Of a stretch of 29,057 bases of DNA, positions 13,601 to 20,543 are shown in pieces (position 1 is the first letter of the stretch; the number at the start of each line of letters is the position of its first letter). The notes under the pieces were generated by a model. It was given only the letters and a program-made list of their open reading frames with translations. It did no database searches and had not been told where the DNA came from. Position numbers and translations under genes: made by a program. Source of the stretch: Halocafeteria seosinensis (lineage: Eukaryota > Sar > Bigyra > Bicosoecida); the NCBI GenBank assembly GCA_001687465.1, contig LVLI01000903.1:1-29057 (forward strand), given 5' to 3'.

Positions 13601-16600
13601 GTGCCACCGACAATGCATTGGAATAAAAACGCAGTAAACCTTGGTGATCGTATACCCGCGTCACCTCAAGTTCGTACGAGAATGTAAGAGCCCTATCCTC
13701 GAAGGGAAAATCTTCTAGCGTGGCTATGACATCTTCCGGGCCAATGCTCTCTAAAGCTGTTACGTGGAAGGTTGACTGATTGAAGATCGGGGGTGTATTG
13801 ACGAATTCCACTTCAACGGTGACGGTGTATTCGTCTACGTTTTCTGATTCATCCTCGACCACGACTTTAAACTGGAATGACGACCGGCAGAAGTAATTTA
13901 ATTTAGACGATACAGTTAAGTTGATCGCTCCCTGATGCCCATCTTGTTCAAATAGAAGCGATGTTGCTCCGAAGGGTAGTTTGTCACTTCCATATGTATT
14001 GGTGAGCCTAAATTTCAACCCATGCCTACTATCGAAGTCTTCGTCAACAGCAACAAATTTGCCGATCACATGCCCAATGTCTTCATCTTCGCGAACATAA
14101 TATTTTACCTCAGAGACAGCAGACAAAAACCGCGGAGGCTCCGGTTTATCTTGCACTTCTAGTCTAAGCGTCCCAACCCTCTCAGTTTGCAGCGCAAAAG
14201 AATCAATGCAAACGAGCTCCAACGTGGCCTCAACACTATCGTCGTTTTTTAGCGTCTCATAGTTTAGTAGACGGGGCTCAGAGACGAGGACCTTTCCACT
14301 TTGACGATCTACTTCCAAAATATCGTCAAACACTCGCGGGCTTATACTCAAAAGCTGGAATCGAAACCCTCTACCATTCGGATCCTCACATTTCGGTTCA
14401 AACTCCTGATACACTCCACCTGATTCTCGGTAATGCTCCTCAATGGTCATATGGAGTTTGCCGTCACCCTCGCGGAATTCAGCTGGTTCCGTCCATTTCG
14501 GACGTTCTGGAGGATTTGTCACTTCTATAAAATGAGTCCCATTGTATTCTAGTCCTTTGCTGTCGACAGCTCGCACATTCATCGCATACCATGTGCCAGC
14601 ATCATCATCCGCGACATCATAAGAACTTCCCGGAGTTATGAGAAGATCCCCATCTTCTCTGAGGATCAGCGTGAACTTTTGTTCGCTGTCCGAGAGTCGC
14701 TTCGGCTGCTCTAACAGCTCCACATCTACAGAGCCATCAAAATCTCCATTCGCGGCAGTCACAGTTCCCAATTTATCTCCAGGGCTGGATCCCACGTTTA
14801 TTGTGAAATTTTGCACTGGCGGATCGAAATACGGGGGCTCCTCAACATTAGTGATACGAATTCCAAGCGTCAGATCAGCAGTCACGTTACTGACGGTATC
14901 GACAACGGAGTACTCAATCACAACTACTGGATCTCCATCAGGCTCTCCTGCCTCCTTCTCAAAGTCAGGAATATATCCAGGAGCTGTGTATACTCTGCCA
15001 TCCTTGGTCAGACGGAATTTATCCATTGTTGTCTTCTGAGAGATTTCGAATTTGGACGGTTTAGAGGAGAACAGTTTGTCCGTTCCGGCGTAAATATCCG
15101 GATCCTTGACGGTTACACTCCCAAACGGATCCGTGGAAGACCAAAGCTCTTGCAGTTGAATCTCTCCTTCGTCTACAACCGCAGGCTCAGGGACGTCAAC
15201 CACATACACGGAAAGCTTCACTTCCCGTCCTGGTGATGGTCCGATATCCTCAGCTCGGACGGGCACATCCACCACTCGCACTTCTTCATAATCTAACTCA
15301 CTGTCCAGCTGCATCATACCTGCACTTCCTACTGAGAACTGATCAGCTGGAGCTTCCACTATAGCTGGCATGACAAAAAGCATCGAGTCACCTTCTCGAT
15401 CACAAAAAAACTGTGACACATCAGCGACGGCTACAGTTTCCTTGTGCTCATGGACAGTCAATTTCTCTTCGGGCTCGGAAAATGAGGGGGCTCTATTAAC
15501 TAGTTCAATTTCGATGAGCACAGCAGTGGGATCGGATTCAGTCGGACCGGGGAGTGTATCAGTGTTGTCAATTACTTCCGCCGTAACCACCATCTCAATC
15601 CACAAATCGTGCTCGGAACAATTCTTGCAGTTGGCATCACGGCACAGGATGTAACTAAACGGGGAGCCACTAGCGACTATCTTGCCATCAGTTCCAATGG
15701 ATATGCGAGTTTCCTCCTCTTTGCGGTTGTTAGTAATCCCCCTAGTGTGGTATCTAAAGGTTTCCCCGTGGTTGTCATCAGCCTCCAATTGGCCAACTTT
15801 TGTACCGCTCGTTACGTCTTCCTTGATAGCAAAGGAAGTGGTTTTAATCGTTGGTGCCTTACGCAGCCGCTGCACGCTCAACGAAAGCAGAGTTTCTACA
15901 GGGTCGGCGTCTCCGTCTGAGTACTTTATCCGAACAAACCGCGCAAGGTCGACAGGCCTATCAAAGGATATGAAGTTGGGATCCTTCACTGTCAAGTTCC
16001 CTTTCTCTGTCAAGTGGAAGCCATCGCAATAGTTCTCCCTATCACAAGAGGTTAGCCATACAGTCATCGAATCACCATCAGGGTCTGTAACAAATGCGGG
16101 ATGGAGAAGAGTCGTGATGTTAATGCCTGAAGGATCCTCCGTTGTTCGCACAGGTGTTCCTGGCGATGAACGTTCGACGATAAACAGCGTGGGAGGGTTC
16201 TCGGCGACTCTCGGCGCATGATTCGAAACGCTCGGTTGGATCAAGTCAACTTGCACTTCTTGAATTACTTTCCCCGGATCATCGGGGTAATTGTCACTCA
16301 CAAGAATGAACAGCGATATCGTCTCTTCTTCGGCTTCCAGCAGACCTAGGGCATCGTTGACCTTCAACTGACCGGTACATGCCCCTATGGTTAAAGGATG
16401 GTCATGGTTAATTTCGTGTCCGTCACGGTCCTCAGACGACAAAGAGAACATCAGTTCCTGTCCATCAGGGTCTGTAAACATCGGTTTAAGTGGTTCGCCA
16501 AATGGTTCTCCAAGAGTGGACCCGCGAAACACTTCCAGCTTGACGGATGTTTCGATGTCACCGTACTCCTCTTTCTTGTATGGCGGCGAGTTCACGAATT

Positions 16601-18494
16601 CAACTACCATCTCAAAGGAGCACTTTTCAGTCACTTCGGCACTCACGTTGGAAGACTCATCAATACCAGATTGTACAACGGTAATCCCAATTTCAACTTC
16701 GTAGCGACCACAGTCCGCAAAAAGAAGAGCGGACCCGTCCTTTACCTTCAGCTGTCCTTGCCACTGCTGTATGTCGGCATCCCCAAATGTATTTCCGTGG
16801 TCCTTGACCTCCTCCATTGCTATAGGGGAGTTAGAAGTAACGTCCTTCTCACATTTTCCTCCTTGCAGTGTTCTACCATTTTGAACCAAGGAAGAGATCC
16901 AGTAATTCAAGCTGTCATACTCCACTCGAACCTCAGCCGACAGCTTCTCTCCAATTGTCTCAGGACTGTTACCGTCCTTGACTTCACGGACGTACATCGC
17001 GTCTCGAGTATTATGATATTTACAAAAGGCATCCGTCCACACAATTTTCTGCAAGCGGCGGCCCCCAAAACAACGGAATCGATGGGGACAAGGGTTGCAG
17101 ACTCTCCGGGTGCTTGCGCTGACATGAAGGGGACTCGTGTAACCATCGTCACATGTCTTCTTGTGCCCTTTCGGACAGTAGAAAAGCGGATTGCCTTCGG
17201 GAGAGCATTTCTGTTCATGCCTAGATTCGCTACCTTTCGGACAGAAATATCCGTCATCACAGTCCCCAGTACAGACTTCAGATGTCTCACCCTTCACACC
17301 CCCATATCTTCCTACGGGGCACTGCTTGCGTCGCGAGCCTTGGCAATAGTATCCACGCTGGCAAGGATGGGCCCAGCCTTGTGTTTCCACGCCTCCAGTG
17401 GCATACCAGCCCTCAGGAACCTCCTTGGGCTCCTCACTACCACGGGGACAGTACACTGAAATGCCCCCACATTTCTTCTCTTCATCTTCACCAGTTCCTG
17501 GTGGGCAATAATATCCAGGTGGACAGTGATCGGTGCATTGATCATCAGTTTCCCCAGGGCGCCCATAGCGTCCACCAGGGCATGGCTTCCCTCCACTCTT
17601 ACTCGTTAATCCTCTCTCCTTCGAGTATTGCCCAGCTGTTATGCGTCCTTCACACTTCCAATGGTCGGACCCTGGCTCAGATGCGTATCTTCCTCTGGGG
17701 CACGGATTTTGGCCCCTGCGTCCAGGTGTCGCATAGTGGCCTTCATCAGCTACGATACATGAAGTCTTCTTGTGCTCATCTTGATACTCTCCCGGCGGAC
17801 AATTGTGACACCAGCGCTGCCCCCTATGATTTTGATAATGTCCAGGATTGCACCTATCACAGGATATCTGTCCTTCTCGGCCCGCATGCCATCCTTTGGG
17901 ACACTGTTTGCACTCCTCCAATTCAGTTGTATCTCCGAAATAACCAAAGGGACACTGGGTACACCGGGAGGAGCCTCTCGGGGCATAGAAGCTTTTCGGA
18001 CATGGATGGCAGTTGGATGCACCATGGCCACCTTGTATTCTACCCGCCGGGCATTCATCGCAACCACTTTGTAGTCGATCCTCTTGATATTCCCCAGGGT
18101 CACATGTCTTGCAACTGGTAGCCCCGCCTCCCGAATACCTTCCCGAATTACAGCCCTTGCATCCCGTTTGCTTTTTTTTATCCTGGAATCTGCCGCTGTT
18201 GCAAGATTTGCAACTTGTTGCTCTAGTAAAATAGTCACTAACATCTGCTTCATCAGTGAATTGTCCAGCCTGCAAGTGGATTAGAATTGACAAATTTCTA
18301 CCCACGATCGCCCTCGCAATCACCGGGAAGGTACATACCGGACAGGGGCAGCATTGGTCGTTACCCGTATCCTTATATTGTCCAAGGGTACACAAACCGC
18401 TTTCCTCATCTATCGTAAGAGTCGGCGAACAGGAGGCAGCGGCCACTCCGGCCCATAGGACGGTCCATGCTAACGCAAATGCAAGCTGCTTCAT
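4629..18494 (-). CDS. Giant multi-pass receptor-like protein: Cys-rich, cadherin-like and TIG repeats plus ~9 hydrophobic segments
   Basis: The frame is 4621 codons, or 4598 residues once the 69-nt intron at 18338-18270 is removed (exons 18494-18339 and 18269-4629). Order by uncorrected residue number: signal peptide 1-20; GCC2/GCC3 (ephrin-receptor/TNFR-like) Cys-rich repeats ~25-480; unassigned conserved segment ~480-620; cadherin-like repeats ~625-1675 with FTDPDGQ and FVTDPDGD motifs; about 14 IPT/TIG repeats ~1676-3130, each with a G(R/A)NFGP-like turn; an unassigned, probably beta-rich part ~3130-3875; a second Cys-rich module ~3875-3965 and a further Cys-rich stretch ~4010-4045. Hydrophobic segments follow near 4053-4073, 4148-4168, 4202-4232, 4254-4274, 4299-4327, 4352-4375, 4380-4402, 4409-4433 and 4437-4471, then a basic tail to 4621. 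The RRTLVLLIA...LQPY region resembles the multi-pass C-termini of other algal and protist GCC2/GCC3 proteins. The likely role is a plasma-membrane adhesion or sensory receptor (inference). The start is the first ATG, directly before the signal peptide. Confidence 0.93.
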   Translation of the reverse strand: MKQLAFALAWTVLWAGVAAASCSPTLTIDEESGLCTLGQYKDTGNDQCCPCPVCTFPVIARAIVGRNLSILIHLQAGQFTDEADVSDYFTRATSCKSCNSGRFQDKKKQTGCKGCNSGRYSGGGATSCKTCDPGEYQEDRLQSGCDECPAGRIQGGHGASNCHPCPKSFYAPRGSSRCTQCPFGYFGDTTELEECKQCPKGWHAGREGQISCDRCNPGHYQNHRGQRWCHNCPPGEYQDEHKKTSCIVADEGHYATPGRRGQNPCPRGRYASEPGSDHWKCEGRITAGQYSKERGLTSKSGGKPCPGGRYGRPGETDDQCTDHCPPGYYCPPGTGEDEEKKCGGISVYCPRGSEEPKEVPEGWYATGGVETQGWAHPCQRGYYCQGSRRKQCPVGRYGGVKGETSEVCTGDCDDGYFCPKGSESRHEQKCSPEGNPLFYCPKGHKKTCDDGYTSPLHVSASTRRVCNPCPHRFRCFGGRRLQKIVWTDAFCKYHNTRDAMYVREVKDGNSPETIGEKLSAEVRVEYDSLNYWISSLVQNGRTLQGGKCEKDVTSNSPIAMEEVKDHGNTFGDADIQQWQGQLKVKDGSALLFADCGRYEVEIGITVVQSGIDESSNVSAEVTEKCSFEMVVEFVNSPPYKKEEYGDIETSVKLEVFRGSTLGEPFGEPLKPMFTDPDGQELMFSLSSEDRDGHEINHDHPLTIGACTGQLKVNDALGLLEAEEETISLFILVSDNYPDDPGKVIQEVQVDLIQPSVSNHAPRVAENPPTLFIVERSSPGTPVRTTEDPSGINITTLLHPAFVTDPDGDSMTVWLTSCDRENYCDGFHLTEKGNLTVKDPNFISFDRPVDLARFVRIKYSDGDADPVETLLSLSVQRLRKAPTIKTTSFAIKEDVTSGTKVGQLEADDNHGETFRYHTRGITNNRKEEETRISIGTDGKIVASGSPFSYILCRDANCKNCSEHDLWIEMVVTAEVIDNTDTLPGPTESDPTAVLIEIELVNRAPSFSEPEEKLTVHEHKETVAVADVSQFFCDREGDSMLFVMPAIVEAPADQFSVGSAGMMQLDSELDYEEVRVVDVPVRAEDIGPSPGREVKLSVYVVDVPEPAVVDEGEIQLQELWSSTDPFGSVTVKDPDIYAGTDKLFSSKPSKFEISQKTTMDKFRLTKDGRVYTAPGYIPDFEKEAGEPDGDPVVVIEYSVVDTVSNVTADLTLGIRITNVEEPPYFDPPVQNFTINVGSSPGDKLGTVTAANGDFDGSVDVELLEQPKRLSDSEQKFTLILREDGDLLITPGSSYDVADDDAGTWYAMNVRAVDSKGLEYNGTHFIEVTNPPERPKWTEPAEFREGDGKLHMTIEEHYRESGGVYQEFEPKCEDPNGRGFRFQLLSISPRVFDDILEVDRQSGKVLVSEPRLLNYETLKNDDSVEATLELVCIDSFALQTERVGTLRLEVQDKPEPPRFLSAVSEVKYYVREDEDIGHVIGKFVAVDEDFDSRHGLKFRLTNTYGSDKLPFGATSLLFEQDGHQGAINLTVSSKLNYFCRSSFQFKVVVEDESENVDEYTVTVEVEFVNTPPIFNQSTFHVTALESIGPEDVIATLEDFPFEDRALTFSYELEVTRVYDHQGLLRFYSNALSVAPGRELNYESAGFHNFSIRITDAGGLTAEASAVLTIINVNDMQIDSVGASPHSTMGGSEVRLWGRDLGPVWRPAAVEAVIRSPGNLLVLQSPCLRLRGNSGGWNSSLVSCRVPAGVGSNLRWTLYIDQDSRNAPTTTRFREPVIEHIDWPEQALTTGEQRFAVVGRNFGPRLLPAVGGSVFTTPVGILYDSIADPRVGIIHAVGCQIEEEDVRINCTTAEGSGWGLRFQTSVGNRHPQWRRMSTWVNSDKRYAFPRIDSIVRLKDELPTSGSRRAFRVEGANFGPANSLISAIMKNEWVSWTPQCARANHSCLVCDHPEGVGKAFSFGVTVSDQTSSVNHPETETISYDPPFLETVADAAGNYPRNLDTRGNELVFLTGANFGPVLDEECAKVIVVSYGEQLEYEAAQCVVINPHVRIRCATVEGAGKDHSWVVLVGGQESNRVHGIGNYHPPVISATGTLNLRTSGQQEVHVHGYYFGPSGTQVDFARYGRGNATYNANLCHVLGHNTLTCVTASGAGYGYSWTIQVAGQKSTMATTGYLRPSIDHFEGVGHSNPDRLSTRGGESIDIVGRNFGPSGTFLDAVTYGPGGHEYSACNCSVLSHQRVRCNIVEGHGQNHRWVIVVSNQHSETSTATTSYSPPMIDDISPRNGSTKGTEMILRGSDFGCNISETVSLVVFADLEGVWNRMEEASRLPSIDVLGDLLTFQQSNPSNWVNKLEQRFSISPQAINGWLRSIRKIDILSGDVVCIGGLRESIKLQLPSGFGIQRPLFLQVGKTMSRPVFFDYLPPYIYTVFSQKLSESKLKLSITGENFCGGTSCQGTSCCGGVVVEDKVQNIADGDYHHQKIAVTLATQEFPLEAEFVNGSIRLSVVDQPVASNTVNFRDPPPAIPTQEGKAQLAGFNTEGGETLKLVNVHAFGEDLSSEDVSLLVGGSECTNVDIEAKQTALGIQASNVSCRIPSNFGKALPLSLSTPNRRVPSHSTVVSYASPIVCRVEDSKKGTVLYKNYAECTVDDMPQKGENQGELGLSTQGGTVKVCGRNFGSELLNINSRVWINSSAFLGEGRIRYHDHDVLELALPEGAGEAEVTIYLNSLSVQFGIYYASPKVDTVTVPKESADKLPGIPTLPTSADIIRITGDNFGPSRRTNVSVRLHGDGIFGNSGCDVMFSNHTVISCVPPVGQGDKIRIEVVILGRSTTAKGMVRYKKAMITHVFPSSGPTTGRTPTGFPVNVTVSGRDFGLQGNVYLTNAAPIDNPVFNHTTVTFRLPEGVGQSLKLVVMPRYWNSERGYVNNGTFSFDPPVVSSVRRLTEELNGLKDCTPIERCATFRSHDFCFFEYPECFPTHGGVPVEIVGRNFGPSFAASAVTARIGSKFCLRLSDQSHSYQNRYLCQLLPGVGQSLPVQMIAAGQVPRTSNSVTLSYDPPRIYSIIPNTPSKMGQPIKIHGANFGPPGTAVQVFVGNWFCFSATVTNSDTVKCSMQATTSGSKAIELNVAGYRRVFPGWMGLIVVQERYRNCTEHRASEKVTSGCGTANPSNCATVVASNTVSSGSSKSSSENSSFIAEGPRVNVQTVRGAHPEVYLECADEGVSHQDFIAPVFSGCQPQFANTDLDLPLPIKYVPRPVQSSSCAGRFDSCWAVTYCLDLYFRPNASQIVQSQVPLLRRQSNSQYRQLNEQTSLLVPVKLSMRLERETVVSASQIAVLDASEAIGSAELGISVVPKHFSIQRGRSAPTSNRSMEIKRSVVLSLGANHRYSWRAASDLSGLVTLPADGEAGESSVSLELPIAFDMRESPRGRIRSYIEAVVRGVDDTKRLRLNVTIQVREGDVQTSLSELNLLMSLTEPPKHREVVVSNNGDYRVKWRARLFSTTGVEMSGSSADSFWVMNSEGFPLQGTIGGFEEQTLFSVEITTLSLNSSGRYFAWLLLETDSRQAGSLFNVHVDQPSTSASHALAGKHHWMKINLLVTSVFVCPQRPLQVMMRPFGSMLVEWTVVNVARRSVLVRPMDFEVSLLDEEELGTVEYQQIYPQIERDFLDIGNWLIVSPISAIIPPGNTRVFQAKITYSKTRLDLSSLNLTWRAYKFRPILRYALSILAPQQWRRGLHFLESTDFRQLSLETTFSAGDAIAHMSSLVANSTSQPVGAPINFQVHLADIFGNPAAQVQFAPLSEAIGFRGEPSMYLSVTGITSSLPASLVDVNLPVGLKAGTVTKSFAFAVVFRKQGTAVVDVRINNQSVANSPLILDTVPVTCKATEVASEDGTECLCKPGYSRKFDSANQEILGCILCEEGTFQPGASNEIRCRSCGEGFFSFKGARECAPCPPTGFECSNGRLRMKDGYWCELCVDHAPFHARNESLRERMQSMIQSVNDIVMHRCDPASACLVNQTQYRIRCSEGRRGPLCGVCREGYAKTKGQCAPCGNKQEDKMMFSFSALVALTTVMVLNFVHSRKSDGDYHAYHVSENPLGYASVGRRGSNSPTYDSAPNSGQQLPSGTAGRLNESSRDPRIPSSMMAHRGKMEVLKEVQLYFVFALDYLQLLALLGQLDADPFAGQVKGFAHAVQLSLMSPTEARSFRCLFRFSFFTNTILGLTVPWTIIVISVLLQWSLNACRSSRRRSHWKAAATKAFEPLNILLSLVHTGVANTVVDIFNTYPKEIFGSRRIQASLEMETSDSEYRILATLGIFTILTIVFGVPLFMALYLTWAHKNAKTPALLAQFLRVVRGYRVGSKGYLWPAMVIVRRTLVLLIAYFVAKPIQQSMLVTIVLLGSVVVTTVLQPYRLDTSLNWLEMLKSLCIAATTTLGILRFLMSNRSAAIVVEWVTLSVQCLMQLVTTCAFVFALFKAYTALTSEEAVAEFMSKLKRVQTKFADLWTSFCSTRSTNKRHIRNAEREASATGMGPWIAKRTAMADNPLKSGAHKSAYSVRSSEDTASKGNKHLASAQYFNRVAKRREGGAERKRIISETRPSRDRIRRRKKTSFGQYQGPSTRKSSVRAAPRD
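18270..18338 (-). other. Stop-free 69-nt intron inside the giant receptor frame
   Basis: The donor is CCG|GTATGT at 18338 and the acceptor is CACTTGCAG at 18270, phase 0. It is in frame and lacks a stop, so it looks like coding sequence for 23 residues (53-75). The paralogue has an intron of identical length at the identical position with an in-frame TAA, and removing this one restores the protein alignment. Retention would insert a hydrophobic stretch just after the first Cys cluster. Confidence 0.85.
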
Positions 18495-18520
18495 TTACCG
18501 CCGATAAGCAAATTCAGCAT
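18491..18520 (-). promoter_or_regulatory. Short upstream ORF overlapping the giant-receptor start codon (ATGA)
   Basis: An upstream ATG at 18520 opens a nine-codon frame whose TGA overlaps the main ATG as ATGA. Just upstream, a pyrimidine-rich run ending TTTTCCCGTGCAG (G at 18530) could be the acceptor of a leader intron. If the leader includes this ORF, translation of the receptor would rely on leaky scanning or termination-reinitiation. The transcript start is not known. Confidence 0.35.
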
Positions 18521-18530
18521 TTCCCAATTC

Positions 18531-20543
18531 TGCACGGGAAAACGAGAAAGGGGATTATGCCTGAATTGTTTCGGAAGAGGACTCCTATAACTCGAGAAAA
18601 GAAGGTGCCCACCCTAGCAAATGCTGTGCTACATCGCCAAGCAGGAAGAACAACCCTCCCCTCCCCGTCGAAACACACACAAAAATTGGACTGCTGCGGC
18701 TCCTGAATACTTTTTCTCTTCCTTTTACATATGTGAGATTGTTTCTTCTTTGCGATGGATATCGCCAAGCATCTACACGTCTGGTCGCCCTCTCAAAGAA
18801 AACCACTGAATGGTGGAAGTCCACCGTGGAACCAGCGCACGCATCATCAACAGAGAACTTACCCCGTCCAGTAAAACTCGATGTCAGGGATCCAGGTGCG
18901 CATGCTATTCATATTCCCACTGCCATGTTGAACAAGCCAGTCGCTGATAGCAACTATCATGGAGGTACACTTTGGCCTGCGTCTGTGACTTGTGGGAAGT
19001 CGCACAGTGGCGGCAGAAAGCAACACCGCCCTGCAGGAAGTTCCAGAGGGGCTTTGAGCCTTCAGCCCAGAGAAATACAGTGGGTGTATATTTTCGTTCT
19101 GTCGTTCGTTGCACATGGAGCACTTTCTGGATAGGGAGCGAGACGCCAGCTCATCGAAAGTTGCTCGTAGGACTGTAACACTGTAAGTTGTAGAATAAAC
19201 CGAACCTGCAACAGCAACGGCTTCATTTTTGAGATGATGTCTCACGTCGCACGCGGATCTTCGTTGCATGTGGGCTCAAGCGCACTAAAAACACCTCACT
19301 CCATTGCTTGTTGCGCCGCAGCATTACTCGCTCACCACTCGCACTGAAGAGTTCGCAATTTGCGACCGAGTCACCATTCTATACATGAGTCAATGATGCT
19401 TCATCTACTACGGAGCCATATGTCCGGATTCCCATTTTCGTCCGCATGTTCCCAATTTATCTGCTCTTTGCTCTTCCTACCAGCAAGCTTACCCATTGCA
19501 TGTCCAGCCTATCCGGTCTTCGAGAATTGCGTTCTCGCGTCAACATCTAAAGGTAAGCTGTCGCAGTTCCTAATTGACACTTTTGCTATGCTAAGGCTTC
19601 CCTGGGAGCATACAGAGGTGAATCGTCCTGATGCTCGCTTGAGAAGGAATGAGTCATTTTGCCTTCTGGCTTCAACAGATACACTGTACTGATCAACTGA
19701 TACCTGGTGGTATAACACAAACGTGGATAGCTGGACCGCCGGGCAATAGAGCATTGTTTATTAGAAACGTGAATGGACTATGAAGCATCATTACATCCCA
19801 ATTCTTGTTCTGTCCAGTTGGAAGTGGACTTCAAGTGGTGAATGATTGTTGCAGCGTCAACATGTGATCATGAATCTTCCATCATCTCTTTCTCGGAGCG
19901 AGGCTGCTAGGAGGAACCGCATAGTACTGAATGTAGGAAGTTTTGTATACCGACCCGTCATACTGTTTATTTGTACTTTCCTCCGTCACTTGCAGTGTGT
20001 TGGGAACGATAGTCATGGATACTGCGCACTTTACGTTTCTACCCCATTACTTACAGTAAGTTGTTAACCAGTCGCCAAACAAGTGGCCAAACCAAAGTTC
20101 ATCGGAGTGCCCATATATGGACTGTATTGTACTGTGGAGCACATTCCCTGGTCTAGACTGTTCTGGCGAATGGAACGCTGACCACAGCACTGCGACAGCA
20201 GGTTCTCTTTGGATTCCAGTTGCGACTGTTTTGCGACCATTCGAACCCCATTCAACCACCCCATGCAGACATCCGTGCAGGTATTACGGAGTTGATATGC
20301 TACAGGACGGAAAGAGATCATCTCCGTCTACGTACGTTCACTGCCCAATACATTTTCATTTTTCCTGGTATCGCCTGTGCAACAGCTGTTGACTCATCGT
20401 CGCCGTTGGGGGCGTCAACGCGCGCAAAACGATGCTCCTCTGATTAATTTCGATACTTTAGTGTTTGCCCGAGTAAACGATTGCATGCACTCATATACGA
20501 GTGCGCGCCTGTGGCACGGTAAACAACAACAGCAAGAAGCGTC
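18531..20543. other. Divergent intergenic region, no convincing gene
   Basis: This ~2 kb separates the starts of the minus-strand giant receptor and the plus-strand FAM227-like gene, so it should carry both promoters. Small open frames exist on both strands (for example 18859-19269 minus, 136 codons, ATG start; and 19360-19692 plus, which opens with TTG and has its first ATGs 33 bases in). They overlap one another, show no domain or repeat pattern, and none is supported as a gene. Confidence 0.55.
20390..20396 (+). promoter_or_regulatory. AP-1/bZIP-like TGACTCA site upstream of the FAM227-like gene
   Basis: A perfect TGACTCA heptamer lies about 150 bp before the ATG at 20544. It is the consensus for many bZIP proteins. 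A single 7-mer can occur by chance, so this is a candidate only. Confidence 0.25.

Noticed and set aside
16398-17459. 353-codon plus-strand open frame opposite the Cys-rich region of the giant receptor
   Set aside because: It is antisense to a well-supported gene. Similar long antisense frames appear opposite the same region of the paralogue (2873-3451), as expected from the codon use of Cys/Gly/Pro-rich repeats. Its translation shows no domain.
17282-18121. 279-codon plus-strand open frame
   Set aside because: It is also antisense to the receptor Cys-rich repeats, and its composition mirrors those repeats read backwards.
18733-19269. Opposed open frames on both strands (133 and 136 codons)
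   Set aside because: They overlap each other, and neither shows conserved motifs, splice support or protein-like composition.
19360-19692. Possible small secreted protein with a hydrophobic N-terminal part
   Set aside because: The frame opens at TTG, the first ATGs come well inside, and the hydrophobic stretch is not a clear signal peptide. Too weak without transcripts.
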